Shown: piece after piece, positions 20,473-31,391 of the stretch | How the letters are laid out: every line of letters starts with the position of its first letter | How positions within the stretch are numbered: position 1 is the stretch's first letter | Origin: Alphaproteobacteria bacterium MarineAlpha5_Bin9 | Lineage (GTDB): Bacteria > Pseudomonadota > Alphaproteobacteria > HIMB59 > GCA-002718135 | Reading direction: 5' to 3' | DNA length: 64,000 bases | Assembly: GCA_002937895.1 (NCBI GenBank) | Contig: PTKV01000008.1 | Span: 1-64,000 of the forward strand | Translations under genes and position numbers: made by a program | The notes under the pieces: generated by a model | What the model saw: only the letters and a program-made list of their open reading frames with translations | The model's database searches: none | Told to the model about the DNA's origin: nothing

Positions 20473-20754
20473 ATGAATGAAGATAAAAATAAATCTATTA
20501 ATGAATCTTTAGAAATAATAAGAAAAGCTTTGCAAGATGATAATTCAAATTATCTAAAAAAAGATATATTGATTTTAGATAATTTAATTAAAAAAGATGG
20601 AAGAATTTATAAACTTAAACAAGTTTCTGTAGCAAATACCGATAATATTAATAATGATAAAATTAAAAGAATTTTAGATAATCACATAGAAGAATGGGTA
20701 AAAAAGAATATTCAAAATTATATTAATAAATTTTATCAAAAAAAAAATAAATAA
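20473..20754 (+). CDS. DUF2497/PopZ-like small protein
   Basis: 93 aa; N-terminal SINESLEIIRKAL and C-terminal hydrophobic/charged helix LDNHIEEWVKKNIQNYI; position directly upstream of valS. Confidence 0.6.
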   Translation: MNEDKNKSINESLEIIRKALQDDNSNYLKKDILILDNLIKKDGRIYKLKQVSVANTDNINNDKIKRILDNHIEEWVKKNIQNYINKFYQKKNK

Positions 20755-20757
20755 TTA

Positions 20758-23394
20758 ATGAAAATTGAAAAGCAGTTTAATTTTAATAAATTTGAAAAAG
20801 ATATTTATAATAAATGGGAAACTTCAAATTCTTTTAAAGCTAAAAAATCAAATGAATCTTTTTGTATAATGATGCCCCCACCTAATGTTACTGGAAGTTT
20901 ACATATGGGTCATGCTCTCACTTTTACAATTCAAGATATTTTAATTAGATATAATAGAATGAGAGGTAAAGAGGTTCTTTGGCAAGCTGGAACTGATCAT
21001 GCAGGAATTGCAACTCAAATGGTTGTAGAAAAAAAATTATTAGAAAATAATATTTCACGAAATGATTTAGGTAGGGATAAATTTATTGAAAAAGTTTGGG
21101 AATGGAAAAAAGAATCTGGTGGTAAAATTAGCAATCAACTTCGTCGTTTAGGATCATCAGCTGATTGGTCTCGTGAGCGTTTTACAATGGATGAAGGTTT
21201 GTCTAAAGCCGTTAGAAAAGCTTTTGTAGATCTATATAATGATGGAATTATTTATAAAGATAAAAGATTAGTTAATTGGGATCCCAAATTATTAACTGCT
21301 ATTTCAGACTTAGAAGTTGAACAAAAAGAAATTGAAGGTACATTATGGCATATTAAATATCCAATAAATGAGAATAAATTTTTAATTATAGCAACTACTA
21401 GACCTGAAACATTGTTAGGTGATTCTGCTGTGGCTGTAAATCCTGATGATACAAGATATAAAGATTTAATAGGAGAGTCATGTATCTTACCTTTAGTTAA
21501 TAAAAAAATTCCTATAATTGCTGATAAACATGCTGATCCTGAAAAAGGGTCTGGAGCAGTAAAAATTACACCTGCACATGATTTTAATGATTTTGAGGTA
21601 GGTAAGAGGAATAATTTAAAGTTCATAAATATTTTTGATCAATATGCAAAAATTAATCATAATGCTCCAGAGGAATTTCAAAATTTAGATAGATATGAAG
21701 CAAGAAAAATTATTTTAAAAAAATTAGAAAATCTTGGACTACTAATAAAAGAAGAAAAACAAAAAATGTTTGTTCCTTACGGGGATAGATCAGGAGTAGT
21801 TATTGAACCTTGGCTCACTGATCAATGGTTTTGTAATGCAAAAAAATTATCTATTGAACCTATAAATTCTATTAAGACAGGTAAATCTAAATTTATTCCA
21901 AAACAATGGGAAAATACATTTTATAATTGGATGGAAAATATACAGCCTTGGTGTATTTCAAGACAATTATGGTGGGGTCATCAAATACCTGTTTGGTATG
22001 GACCTGATAAAAAAATTTTTGTTGAAACTTCTTTAGATGAAGCCAAAAGAAAATCTAAAATTTTTTATGGCAAAGATACTTCTTTAATTCAAGACTCAGA
22101 TGTTTTAGACACTTGGTTTTCATCTGCTTTATGGACATTTTCAACTTTAGATTGGCCTGAAAAATCTTATGAACTTGAAAAATTTTACCCTGGTAATGTT
22201 TTAGTTACAGGATTTGATATTATCTTTTTTTGGGTTGCAAGAATGATGATGATGGGATCATATTTTATGAAAAAAACACCTTTTGAAGATATTTATATTC
22301 ATCCTCTTATAAGAGATGAAAAGGGACAAAAAATGTCAAAGTCTAAAGGTAATATTATTGATCCATTAGATCTCCTTGAAAAATATGGTGCCGATACTCT
22401 AAGATTTACTTTGACAGCACTTTTAAATCCAGGAAGAGATGTTAAATTATCTGAATCAAGAGTTAAAGGTTATAAATCCTTTACTAATAAAATTTGGAAT
22501 GCATCAAACTTTTTACTGATTAATAATTGTAAATATGACTCTAATTTAGATATTTCTAATTTAAATGAGCCATTAAACAAATGGATAATAAGTAAATTAT
22601 CCTTAACACAAAAAAAAATTAAATATAATATGCAAAAATATTTATTTCATGAAGTTGCAAATGATTTATATCATTTTATTTGGCATACTTATTGTGATTG
22701 GTATGTAGAATTTTCAAAATCAATTTTTGAAAAAAATTTACAAAATTCAAATGAAACCAAGAGTGTTGCTGCCTGGGTTTTTATCGAAATATTAAAATTA
22801 TCTCATCCTATTATGCCATTTATAACTGAAAAATTATGGGAAAAGTTTTTTGATGATGATGAAAATATGTTAATTAATCAAATTTTAACCGATATTGGCA
22901 ATGTTGATAAAGATGAAATTTATAACAATTATTTTGATAATTTGATTTCTATTATATCAAAAGTTAGAAATCTTAGATCAGAATTTAATATTTCTTATAA
23001 AGAGTTAATCAATATAAATTTTTCAAATAATGATGACAAATTTATTAAATTTCTTAAAAATAATGAAAATGAAATTAATAGATTACTAAAAACTAATATT
23101 ATTACTTATGATAAAAAAACTTCAAAAATTGATGGTGCTGCTTATTTATTAATAAATCAAACATCACTTTCTATACCTCTCAATAATTTAATTGATACTA
23201 ATAATGAGTTAAAAAAATTGAATTTAAGGAAAGATATAGAACTAAAAAATTTAAAGAAAATCGAACTTAAATTATCAAATTCTTCATTTTTGTCCAAAGC
23301 TCCTAAAGAAGTTATAGAACAATTTGAAAAACAATCCAATCTTATTAAATCTTCTATTGAAAAAATTGATCAAATAATTGATACTATAAAATAA
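20758..23394 (+). CDS. valS: Valyl-tRNA synthetase
   Basis: PPPNVTGSLHMGHAL, TDHAGIATQMVVE, KMSKSKGNIIDP. Confidence 0.97.
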   Translation: MKIEKQFNFNKFEKDIYNKWETSNSFKAKKSNESFCIMMPPPNVTGSLHMGHALTFTIQDILIRYNRMRGKEVLWQAGTDHAGIATQMVVEKKLLENNISRNDLGRDKFIEKVWEWKKESGGKISNQLRRLGSSADWSRERFTMDEGLSKAVRKAFVDLYNDGIIYKDKRLVNWDPKLLTAISDLEVEQKEIEGTLWHIKYPINENKFLIIATTRPETLLGDSAVAVNPDDTRYKDLIGESCILPLVNKKIPIIADKHADPEKGSGAVKITPAHDFNDFEVGKRNNLKFINIFDQYAKINHNAPEEFQNLDRYEARKIILKKLENLGLLIKEEKQKMFVPYGDRSGVVIEPWLTDQWFCNAKKLSIEPINSIKTGKSKFIPKQWENTFYNWMENIQPWCISRQLWWGHQIPVWYGPDKKIFVETSLDEAKRKSKIFYGKDTSLIQDSDVLDTWFSSALWTFSTLDWPEKSYELEKFYPGNVLVTGFDIIFFWVARMMMMGSYFMKKTPFEDIYIHPLIRDEKGQKMSKSKGNIIDPLDLLEKYGADTLRFTLTALLNPGRDVKLSESRVKGYKSFTNKIWNASNFLLINNCKYDSNLDISNLNEPLNKWIISKLSLTQKKIKYNMQKYLFHEVANDLYHFIWHTYCDWYVEFSKSIFEKNLQNSNETKSVAAWVFIEILKLSHPIMPFITEKLWEKFFDDDENMLINQILTDIGNVDKDEIYNNYFDNLISIISKVRNLRSEFNISYKELININFSNNDDKFIKFLKNNENEINRLLKTNIITYDKKTSKIDGAAYLLINQTSLSIPLNNLIDTNNELKKLNLRKDIELKNLKKIELKLSNSSFLSKAPKEVIEQFEKQSNLIKSSIEKIDQIIDTIK

Positions 23395-23396
23395 TT

Positions 23397-25124
23397 ATGA
23401 ATGATAAAGGCTCTAACATTAAATCTAAATTACCTAGTAGACATGTAAGTGTAGGTCCAAAAAGTGCCCCTCATAGATCAATGTATTATGCTATGGGATT
23501 AACAGAAGAAGAAATTTACCAACCCTTTATTGGAGTAGCAACTACTTGGAATGAATCTGCTCCATGTAATATTACATTGGGTCGTCAAGCACAAGCTGTA
23601 AAAATTGGAGTTAAAGAAAAAAATGGAACTCCAAGAGAATTTACAACTATAACAGTGACTGATGGTATAGCTATGGGTCACGAAGCAATGAAAGCTTCAT
23701 TAGTTAGTAGAGAAGTTATTGCTGATAGTGTTGAATTATCAGTGAGAGGTCATTGTTATGATGGTATTGTTGGTCTAGCTGGATGCGATAAATCACTTCC
23801 TGGATTAATGATGGCAATGGTTAGACTTAATATACCTTCAGTTTTTATATACGGAGGATCTATTTTACCTGGACATCACAAAGGAAAAGATTTGACTATA
23901 ATTGATGTTTTTGAAGCAGTAGGAAAACATGCACAAGGATCAATTGATGACAAAGAATTAAAAACTATAGAACAAGTAGCCTGCCCCTCAGCAGGTTCTT
24001 GTGGTGGCCAGTTTACAGCTAACACAATGGCCTGTATTTCTGAAGCCTTAGGACTAGCTTTAACAAATTCTGCAATGACACCAGCAACATATAAAGAAAG
24101 AGATAATTATGGAGTCGAAAGCGGTAAAGCTGTTATGCATTTAATTGAAAAAAATATAAGACCTAGAGATATTGTAACTATTGAGTCTTTACGTAATGCA
24201 GCAGTTGTTGTAGCTGCTACAGGAGGCTCTACTAATGCTGCATTGCATTTACCTGCTATAGCACATGAAGCTGGAATAAAATTTACTTTAAAAGATGTGG
24301 TTGAAATATATAAATCAACACCATACATTGGAGATATGTCACCGGGAGGTAAATATGTTGCAAAAGATTTATATGAAGTAGGTGGAGTTCCTACAGTTAT
24401 AAAATCTTTAATTGATGGTGGATACATTAATGGTGATTGCATGACAGTTACTGGAAAAACTATAGGAGAAAATCATAAAGATATAATATTTCCAAAAAAT
24501 CAAGATGTAGTTTACCAATGTGACAAGCCCATTAGTGAACATAGTTCAGTAGTAGGATTATGGGGAAATCTAGCTGAAGATGGAAGTATATCTAAAATTG
24601 CTGGGTTAAAGAATTTAACGTTTAAAGGAAAAGCTAAATGTTTTGATTGTGAGGAAGATGCACTAACAGCTGTTTTGAAAAATGAAATTATTGCTGGTGA
24701 TGCTGTAATCATTAGATATGAAGGACCAAAAGGAGGACCAGGTATGAGAGAAATGTTATCTACAACAGGTGCTATATATGGACAAGGTTTAGGAGAAACA
24801 GTAGCATTAATTACAGATGGAAGATTTTCTGGAGGTACTAGAGGTTTCTGCATAGGTCATGTTGGTCCTGAAGCAGCAGTAGGAGGAATGATAGGACTTT
24901 TAAAAGATGGTGATGAAATAATAATAGATGCAATTAAAGGTGAAATAAATGTAGCTTTATCGGATGAAGAAATTCAAAAAAGAAAAAAGGAATGGAAACC
25001 AAGAAAAACTAATCATAATTCTGGATCTATATGGAAATATGCACAAACAGTCGGCCCGGCATTTGAAGGGGCAGTTACTCAACCAGGAGCAAGTAAAGAA
25101 ACTCATACTTATGCAGATATCTAA
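23397..25124 (+). CDS. ilvD: Dihydroxy-acid dehydratase
   Basis: GCDKSLPGLMMAM, CPSAGSCGGQFTANTMA, TDGRFSGGTRGFCIGHVGPEA. Confidence 0.97.
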   Translation: MNDKGSNIKSKLPSRHVSVGPKSAPHRSMYYAMGLTEEEIYQPFIGVATTWNESAPCNITLGRQAQAVKIGVKEKNGTPREFTTITVTDGIAMGHEAMKASLVSREVIADSVELSVRGHCYDGIVGLAGCDKSLPGLMMAMVRLNIPSVFIYGGSILPGHHKGKDLTIIDVFEAVGKHAQGSIDDKELKTIEQVACPSAGSCGGQFTANTMACISEALGLALTNSAMTPATYKERDNYGVESGKAVMHLIEKNIRPRDIVTIESLRNAAVVVAATGGSTNAALHLPAIAHEAGIKFTLKDVVEIYKSTPYIGDMSPGGKYVAKDLYEVGGVPTVIKSLIDGGYINGDCMTVTGKTIGENHKDIIFPKNQDVVYQCDKPISEHSSVVGLWGNLAEDGSISKIAGLKNLTFKGKAKCFDCEEDALTAVLKNEIIAGDAVIIRYEGPKGGPGMREMLSTTGAIYGQGLGETVALITDGRFSGGTRGFCIGHVGPEAAVGGMIGLLKDGDEIIIDAIKGEINVALSDEEIQKRKKEWKPRKTNHNSGSIWKYAQTVGPAFEGAVTQPGASKETHTYADI

Positions 25125-25916
25125 TTAATTTTTAATTTCTAAAAAAACAGGGACATGATCAGAAGCTTTTTCCCAACCTCTTACTTCTTTGTCAATTTTT
25201 ACTGATTTAATTATATCTGTTATTTCAGAAGTTGTTAAAAAATGATCAATTCTTAACCCATTATTTTTTTGCCAACTTCCACCTCTATAACCCCAATATG
25301 TCCAAATATTTTCATCTAAATTGAAGTTTTTAATCGTATCAGTAAAATACCCTTGATTTATTAGTATTCTAAATTGTTCTCTAGTTAATGGATGAGCACA
25401 AGCATCATCTTTAAAATTTTCAGGTGAATAAACATCATTATCTGTTGGTATAACATTAAAATCTCCGCCGATTATTATTGGAAAACCATTTTCTTGTATC
25501 TTAAATATATATTCATTAAATTTTTTCATCCATTTAATTTTATATTTAAATTTATCAGTATCAATAGGATTTCCATTAGGTAAGTAAATACAAAATAATT
25601 TTATAATTTTATTTAATTCATTACTTTTTATTTCAGCTTCAAGAAATCTTGATTGAATATCTTCTTTATAAGTTGGAATTTTATAGTTTTTAATTTTTAT
25701 ATTTTTTTTGCTAAGTATTGCAACTCCATTCCAAGCCTTTTGTCCATTAACATAAGACAAATAACCTAGCTTCTTAATTTCATCATATGGAAATTTTTCG
25801 TTTATACATTTTAATTCTTGTAATAAGTAGATATCAGCTTTATTTTTTTTGATATGTTTTATTATACTTTCTATTCTTGCATTTATGGAATTTACATTCC
25901 AAGTTACTATGTTCAT
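25125..25916 (-). CDS. xthA: Exodeoxyribonuclease III
   Basis: WNVNSINARIESI, LLQELKC, GGDFNVIPTDNDVY, LRIDHFLTT, ASDHVPVFLEI. Confidence 0.93.
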   Translation of the reverse strand: MNIVTWNVNSINARIESIIKHIKKNKADIYLLQELKCINEKFPYDEIKKLGYLSYVNGQKAWNGVAILSKKNIKIKNYKIPTYKEDIQSRFLEAEIKSNELNKIIKLFCIYLPNGNPIDTDKFKYKIKWMKKFNEYIFKIQENGFPIIIGGDFNVIPTDNDVYSPENFKDDACAHPLTREQFRILINQGYFTDTIKNFNLDENIWTYWGYRGGSWQKNNGLRIDHFLTTSEITDIIKSVKIDKEVRGWEKASDHVPVFLEIKN

Positions 25917-25919
25917 ATT

Positions 25920-26246
25920 CTATATTGAGAAAGATGTTCCGCAGCCACAAGATGATGAAGCTTGTGGATTTGTAATTTTAAATGAACTTCCGATTAATTC
26001 ATTAACATAATCAATTTTTGAACCTTTAAGATATTCAAATGATATTGTATCTATCAGTATTTCAAATTTTTCAGTATTTATTACTAAATCCTCTTTATTT
26101 ATAGAATTATCAAATTCAAATTTATATTGAAACCCTGAACAACCACCACCAAGAACTGAGATTCTAAAATATTTGAATTTATCCAATGATAATATATTAA
26201 ATATATGTTTTTTAGCATTATCAGTAATTTCAATATTTTGTTCCAT
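25920..26246 (-). CDS. erpA: A-type iron-sulfur cluster assembly protein
   Basis: LGGGCSGFQYKFEFD and C-terminal CGCGTSFSI. Confidence 0.88.
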   Translation of the reverse strand: MEQNIEITDNAKKHIFNILSLDKFKYFRISVLGGGCSGFQYKFEFDNSINKEDLVINTEKFEILIDTISFEYLKGSKIDYVNELIGSSFKITNPQASSSCGCGTSFSI

Positions 26247-26307
26247 AAATAACTAAAATAAATTTATTTATTACTATATAAGAATTTAGTAATCTTTTAA
26301 ACTATAT

Positions 26308-27435
26308 ATGATAGAGCATTTATCTGCAAAACCAGAATTTTCAAAAGGTAGATTTTATATTGAAGATTATGATGATGATTTCAGAAGTAAATTCCAAAGA
26401 GATAGAGATAGAATTATTCATTCAAACTCATTTAGAAAATTAAAATATAAAACTCAGGTATTTATAGATAGCGAAAGTGACTACTACAGAACTAGACTTA
26501 CTCATTCACTTGAAGTATCCCAAATAGCAAGATCATTATGCAGAGCTTTAAATTTAAACGAAGATTTGGGTGAAGTTGTTTCCTTAGCTCATGATTTAGG
26601 TCATCCGCCATTTGGTCATAACGGTGAGAGAGCATTAAATTATTGTATGAATGATTATGGTGGATTTAATCATAATGATCAAACATTAAGAGTTATAACT
26701 TTTTTAGAAAAGAGACATCCAAAATTTGATGGACTTAATTTAACTTGGGAAAGTTTAGAAGGCATAGTCAAACACAACGGAATTATTTTATCCAACATTC
26801 CTTTTCATACAGAGGAATATAATAAAAATTATAATTTACGTTTAAGTAAATCACCACACTTAGAATCTCAGATAGCTGCAATTTCCGATGATGTAGCTTA
26901 TAATAATCACGATATCGAAGATGCCATAAGAGCTAATATAATCTCTTTAGGTTCGTTAAATGAAATAAAACATTTTAATCAAATTATTCAACTTTTGATT
27001 GAAAAGTACAAGCAAATTGAGGATACAAGATTGACCTATCAAGTAATAAGAAAAAGTATATCAATTATGGTAAATGATATTATAAATCAATCAATAAAAA
27101 ATATAAATTTAAATAAAATTCATGACATCTCAGATGTTTTTGATAATAATTCATTTTTAATAACTATGTCAGAAAATACTAAAAATAATTGTTCATCTAT
27201 TAAAAAATTTTTATTTGATAGTGTGTATAATAATCCAAAATTTTTAACTAAAAGAAACGAGTCTGAAGAAATTGTAATTAATATTTTTAATTATTTTAAA
27301 AAAAATTTTCATAAATTACCCAAAGATTGGTTAAATCAAGAAAAATTTTATCAAAAAGAACGAATAATTTGTGATTATATATCAGGAATGACTGATAGAT
27401 ATGCTTTTAAACTTTATAAATCAATATATGAATGA
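26308..27435 (+). CDS. dgt: Deoxyguanosinetriphosphate triphosphohydrolase-like protein (HD domain)
   Basis: RTRLTHSLEVSQIARSL, LAHDLGHPPFGHNGE, DDVAYNNHDIEDA. Confidence 0.92.
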   Translation: MIEHLSAKPEFSKGRFYIEDYDDDFRSKFQRDRDRIIHSNSFRKLKYKTQVFIDSESDYYRTRLTHSLEVSQIARSLCRALNLNEDLGEVVSLAHDLGHPPFGHNGERALNYCMNDYGGFNHNDQTLRVITFLEKRHPKFDGLNLTWESLEGIVKHNGIILSNIPFHTEEYNKNYNLRLSKSPHLESQIAAISDDVAYNNHDIEDAIRANIISLGSLNEIKHFNQIIQLLIEKYKQIEDTRLTYQVIRKSISIMVNDIINQSIKNINLNKIHDISDVFDNNSFLITMSENTKNNCSSIKKFLFDSVYNNPKFLTKRNESEEIVINIFNYFKKNFHKLPKDWLNQEKFYQKERIICDYISGMTDRYAFKLYKSIYE

Positions 27436-29179
27436 TTATATAAGCACATTTTATAATGATATTTATCATATTATTGATAACTTAATTAAAGATAATATTA
27501 TTCCAAAAGATTTTAATATTAAAAAAATTAATGTAGATTTTTCTTCAAAATCAAAAAGAGGAGATATATCTACAAACCTATATATTATATTAAATAAAAG
27601 TTTAATTAAAAAAGATTTTGAATTAAAAAATTATATATTATTTGAATTTAACAAATTATCTTATTTAAATAAAATTACATTTTCAAACAATGGATTTATT
27701 AATCTTATACTTAATGATGATTATATTTTTTCAAAATTAATTGAAGTAATTAAAAAAAACCATGAATATGGAAAAATTATACTAAAGAATAAAGATAAAA
27801 ATATTAATATAGAATATGTATCAGCTAATCCCACAGGTCCTGTACATGTAGCCCATATGAGAGGGGCTGTTTTAGGAGATGTCTTGTCTAATATCTTAAG
27901 TTTTGTTGGCTATAATGTTACAAGAGAATATTACGTCAATGATACAGGAACCCAAATTAATATATTAGGTAAATCATTATATAAACGATATCTTCAACTA
28001 TTAGGAGAGCAAATTGAAATAGAAAAAGATGAATATCCTGGCGATTATTTAATTAAAATTGCAAAAAATATACTAGATAATCATAAAAATGAAATTATAA
28101 AAAAAAATATAAAAGATAAAGATATTTTTTTCAAAAATTATGCCGTTAAAGAAATAATTAAAACAATTAAAATAGATTTAAAAAATTTAGGAATCTTATT
28201 TGATACATATACCCATGAATCGTCAATTATTGATAATAATAGTAATATAAATGAAGTTTTTAAAATTTTAAAAGAAAAGGAATTGTTATACGAAGGTTTT
28301 TTAAATAAACCAAAAGGTGAAGATATAAAAAATTGGAAACCTCGTAAACAGTTACTTTTTAAATCCTCATATTATGGAGATGATTCAGATAGGCCTTTAA
28401 AAAAAGAAAATGGAGAATGGACATATTTTGCTAATGATTCAGCTTACCATTATAATAAAATAAACCGAAATTATAATTTATTAATAAATGTTTGGGGTGC
28501 AGATCATATAGGATATGTAAAAAGAATGAAATCTATTGTTGACGCCATTTCAAACTCAAAAGTATCTTTAAATATAATTGTATGTCAAATAGTTAAATTA
28601 ATTAAAAATAATCAATCTTTAAAAATGTCAAAAAGAGAAGGTAATTATATTTTAATTAAGGATCTTTTAAAAGATGTTGGAAAAGATCCATTAAGATATT
28701 ATATGATATCAACTAAAAATGAAACACCAATAGATTTTAATATTGATGAAGTTATAAAGCAAAATAAAGACAATCCTGTATTTTATTGTCAATATGCTTA
28801 TGCAAGATCTTCTTCAGTAATAAATAAATTTAAGAATGATAATATTTTAAATTCTGAAAATTTGATCAATAAAAAGATAGATTTTAAATTTATTAGTAAA
28901 TATGAAAGAGAGATTATTTTACAAATTATCGCGTGGCCTTATATTATATTTCAATCATCAACTTTATGTCAACCACATAGAATTACTAATTATATTGAAA
29001 ATTTATCAACAATTTTTCATTCTTTTTGGAATAAAGGAAAAGATCATTCTGAATATAGACTAATTGATAATAGTAATATTAATAAGACCATATCGAAAAT
29101 TATTTGGATAGATTCTATGAGAATTGTTTTTAGAAATGCATTTAAATTAATTGGAATAGAAGCTAATGAAAAAATGTAA
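27428..29179 (+). CDS. argS: Arginyl-tRNA synthetase
   Basis: VSANPTGPVHVAHMRGAVLGD, YVNDTGTQI, KMSKREGN; Met at 27428 preferred over the ORF start at 27401. Confidence 0.94.
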   Translation: MNDYISTFYNDIYHIIDNLIKDNIIPKDFNIKKINVDFSSKSKRGDISTNLYIILNKSLIKKDFELKNYILFEFNKLSYLNKITFSNNGFINLILNDDYIFSKLIEVIKKNHEYGKIILKNKDKNINIEYVSANPTGPVHVAHMRGAVLGDVLSNILSFVGYNVTREYYVNDTGTQINILGKSLYKRYLQLLGEQIEIEKDEYPGDYLIKIAKNILDNHKNEIIKKNIKDKDIFFKNYAVKEIIKTIKIDLKNLGILFDTYTHESSIIDNNSNINEVFKILKEKELLYEGFLNKPKGEDIKNWKPRKQLLFKSSYYGDDSDRPLKKENGEWTYFANDSAYHYNKINRNYNLLINVWGADHIGYVKRMKSIVDAISNSKVSLNIIVCQIVKLIKNNQSLKMSKREGNYILIKDLLKDVGKDPLRYYMISTKNETPIDFNIDEVIKQNKDNPVFYCQYAYARSSSVINKFKNDNILNSENLINKKIDFKFISKYEREIILQIIAWPYIIFQSSTLCQPHRITNYIENLSTIFHSFWNKGKDHSEYRLIDNSNINKTISKIIWIDSMRIVFRNAFKLIGIEANEKM

Positions 29180-29691
29180 TGATTAAGAGGAATATTTTTT
29201 TTAAAAAAAAAATTAATACTTTATTTATTTTTATTACATTTCTATTATTTATATTTATCTCCTATTTTATTTTAGAAAACTTCCTAATTTTTTCAGATAA
29301 AAATTTTGTAAAAATAAATGAATATAAAGGCAATTTTTATACAATTCCTGTAAATACAGAAAATGAAAAAGTACCATTTCAAAATATAAGAATTTTAGAA
29401 AAATCTTCAGAAAATTATGAAAATATTCATGACCTTAAATATTCAATTCAATTATTTTCATCATCTGATTTAAGTGAAGTAAAAAGTAGAATCAATTATT
29501 TTTCTTCTAAAGAATCATTTAATATTAATGATTTATATATTGTTGCATTAAAACATAATCTTGGTTCTGGATCTGATTATTTGTTAGTTTATAAGGATTT
29601 TTCAGATAGAAATAAGGCATTAAACTACTGTAAAAATTTTTTTTCTAATATTAATAATTGTCTAATTGTTAACATCCAAAACTTAGATTAA
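29179..29691 (+). CDS. Membrane-anchored SPOR-domain-like protein
   Basis: N-terminal TM helix and C-terminal YSIQLFSSSDLSEVKSRI...YLLVYKDFSDRNKALNYC; located between argS and scpA. Confidence 0.6.
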   Translation: MIKRNIFFKKKINTLFIFITFLLFIFISYFILENFLIFSDKNFVKINEYKGNFYTIPVNTENEKVPFQNIRILEKSSENYENIHDLKYSIQLFSSSDLSEVKSRINYFSSKESFNINDLYIVALKHNLGSGSDYLLVYKDFSDRNKALNYCKNFFSNINNCLIVNIQNLD

Positions 29692-29701
29692 TAATATCTT
29701 A

Positions 29702-30475
29702 ATGTTAGAAGATATTAAAAATGTATCTGAAAATAATGAAATTATTGATAATTTTAATCTAAATTTAGAAGGATTTGATGGACCTATTGATTTGCTGCTT
29801 GAATTGGCAAAAAAACAAAAAGTTGATTTATCGAATATCAATGTTTTAGAATTAGCAAATCAATATATTCTATATATTAACAAATATAAGTCATTGCATC
29901 TTGAAATTGCTGCGGATTATTTAGTTATGGCTGCTTGGCTAACCTTTTTAAAATCAAAATTATTATTGCCTAAAACTGATGAAAAGGAAGATCATACTCC
30001 AGAAGATCTTGAAGCTGCTTTAAAATATCAATTACAAAGATTATCGGCAATACAAGATACATCACACAAATTATATAGTATGCCTCTAATAAATAGAGAT
30101 GTATTTTACAGAGGTTTTTCAAATGAAATTAAAGTTAAATATAATATTACTTATTCTTCTACTCTATATGACTTATTAAAATCATATTCACAAATAATTA
30201 TTCAAAAAGAAGATCATCAATTATCAATAGAAGCATCAGAGTTAATTACTGTTGAACAATCAATATTAAGATTAAAAGGAATGTTTGGTTCCATAACTGA
30301 ATGGACTAATTTTATGAATATAATTCCAAAATTAACTAAAAATATTGTTTTAAATAAATCATCAATTTCCTCAAATTTTGTAGCATCATTAGAATTAGCA
30401 AAAAATGGTTTTATTGATGTTAAACAGGAAGAATCTTTTGGAAATATTTTTATAAAGGTAAAAAATAATGGATGA
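29702..30475 (+). CDS. scpA: Segregation and condensation protein A
   Basis: LEGFDGPIDLLLELAKKQKVDLSNI, YLVMAAWLTFLKSKLLLP. Confidence 0.92.
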   Translation: MLEDIKNVSENNEIIDNFNLNLEGFDGPIDLLLELAKKQKVDLSNINVLELANQYILYINKYKSLHLEIAADYLVMAAWLTFLKSKLLLPKTDEKEDHTPEDLEAALKYQLQRLSAIQDTSHKLYSMPLINRDVFYRGFSNEIKVKYNITYSSTLYDLLKSYSQIIIQKEDHQLSIEASELITVEQSILRLKGMFGSITEWTNFMNIIPKLTKNIVLNKSSISSNFVASLELAKNGFIDVKQEESFGNIFIKVKNNG

Positions 30476-31103
30476 TAATACTAATTTAAATATTCTAGAA
30501 GCTATAATTTTTTCTTCTACTGAACCAGTTCATGAAAATGATTTAAAAGAAAAAATTAATGATAAAAATAAATTTAATTCTTATATTGATCAATTAATTA
30601 ATTTTTATTCAAATAGAGGAATTAATTTAGTTAAAACTGGTGAATATTGGTCTTTTAGAACATCCCCTAAACTAAAAGATGTGCTAACTATTCAAAAAAA
30701 TCAAAAAAGAAAGTTATCAAAAGCTGCGATTGAAACTTTAGCTATTATAGCATACATGCAACCTGTCACTAGAGCTGAAGTTGAAGATATAAGAGGAGTA
30801 CAAATGGGAAGAGGTTCAATTGATAATTTAATGGAAATAGGATGGATTAAACCTAAAGGAAGAAAAAATTCTCCTGGAAGACCAACTACATGGGGGACTA
30901 CTGATATTTTTCTTCAACACTTTGGATTAGATAATATTAATGATCTACCAAGTAAAGAAGAATTAAAAGCAAGTGGATTTTTAGAAAAAAGATCGGCAAT
31001 TTCAACTATTACTGATTTAGCTAAAGAAAAAGAAATATCTCAATTTAATGACAATGATATAATCCCAGAAGAAAATCTTGATGATTTTATTTCAAATAAA
31101 TAA
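30468..31103 (+). CDS. scpB: Segregation and condensation protein B
   Basis: LEAIIFSSTEPV, LSKAAIETLAIIAYMQPVTRAEVEDIRG, RPTTWGTTDIFLQHFGL. Confidence 0.92.
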   Translation: MDDNTNLNILEAIIFSSTEPVHENDLKEKINDKNKFNSYIDQLINFYSNRGINLVKTGEYWSFRTSPKLKDVLTIQKNQKRKLSKAAIETLAIIAYMQPVTRAEVEDIRGVQMGRGSIDNLMEIGWIKPKGRKNSPGRPTTWGTTDIFLQHFGLDNINDLPSKEELKASGFLEKRSAISTITDLAKEKEISQFNDNDIIPEENLDDFISNK

Positions 31104-31196
31104 TTTTTTCCTTAAAACCCTTTATTTTCTTCACTTTATTAAGTTTATTTTTCTACAATAATAGGTTATTAGCAATTTTAATTTGGAGAAATTGAT

Positions 31197-31385
31197 ATGA
31201 CACCTAGTATATGGCAACTTTTAATTGTGCTAGCGATTGTTTTATTGCTTTTTGGTCGAGGAAAAATTCCACAATTAATGGGAGATATGGCCAAAGGAAT
31301 AAAATCATTCAAAAGTGGCATGAAAGACGAAAATAAAAAAGAAACTGATAATATTGAAGAAAATAAATCTGACGAAAATAAATAA
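31197..31385 (+). CDS. tatA: Sec-independent translocase TatA
   Basis: [39 protein letters not shown]. Confidence 0.93.
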   Translation: MTPSIWQLLIVLAIVLLLFGRGKIPQLMGDMAKGIKSFKSGMKDENKKETDNIEENKSDENK

Positions 31386-31391
31386 ATTTAA

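Noticed and set aside
21252-24853. Minus-strand ORFs at 21252-21626, 23157-23339, 23499-23681, 24107-24442 and 24512-24853
   Set aside because: All lie inside confidently identified valS and ilvD on the plus strand; compositional shadows with no recognisable domains.
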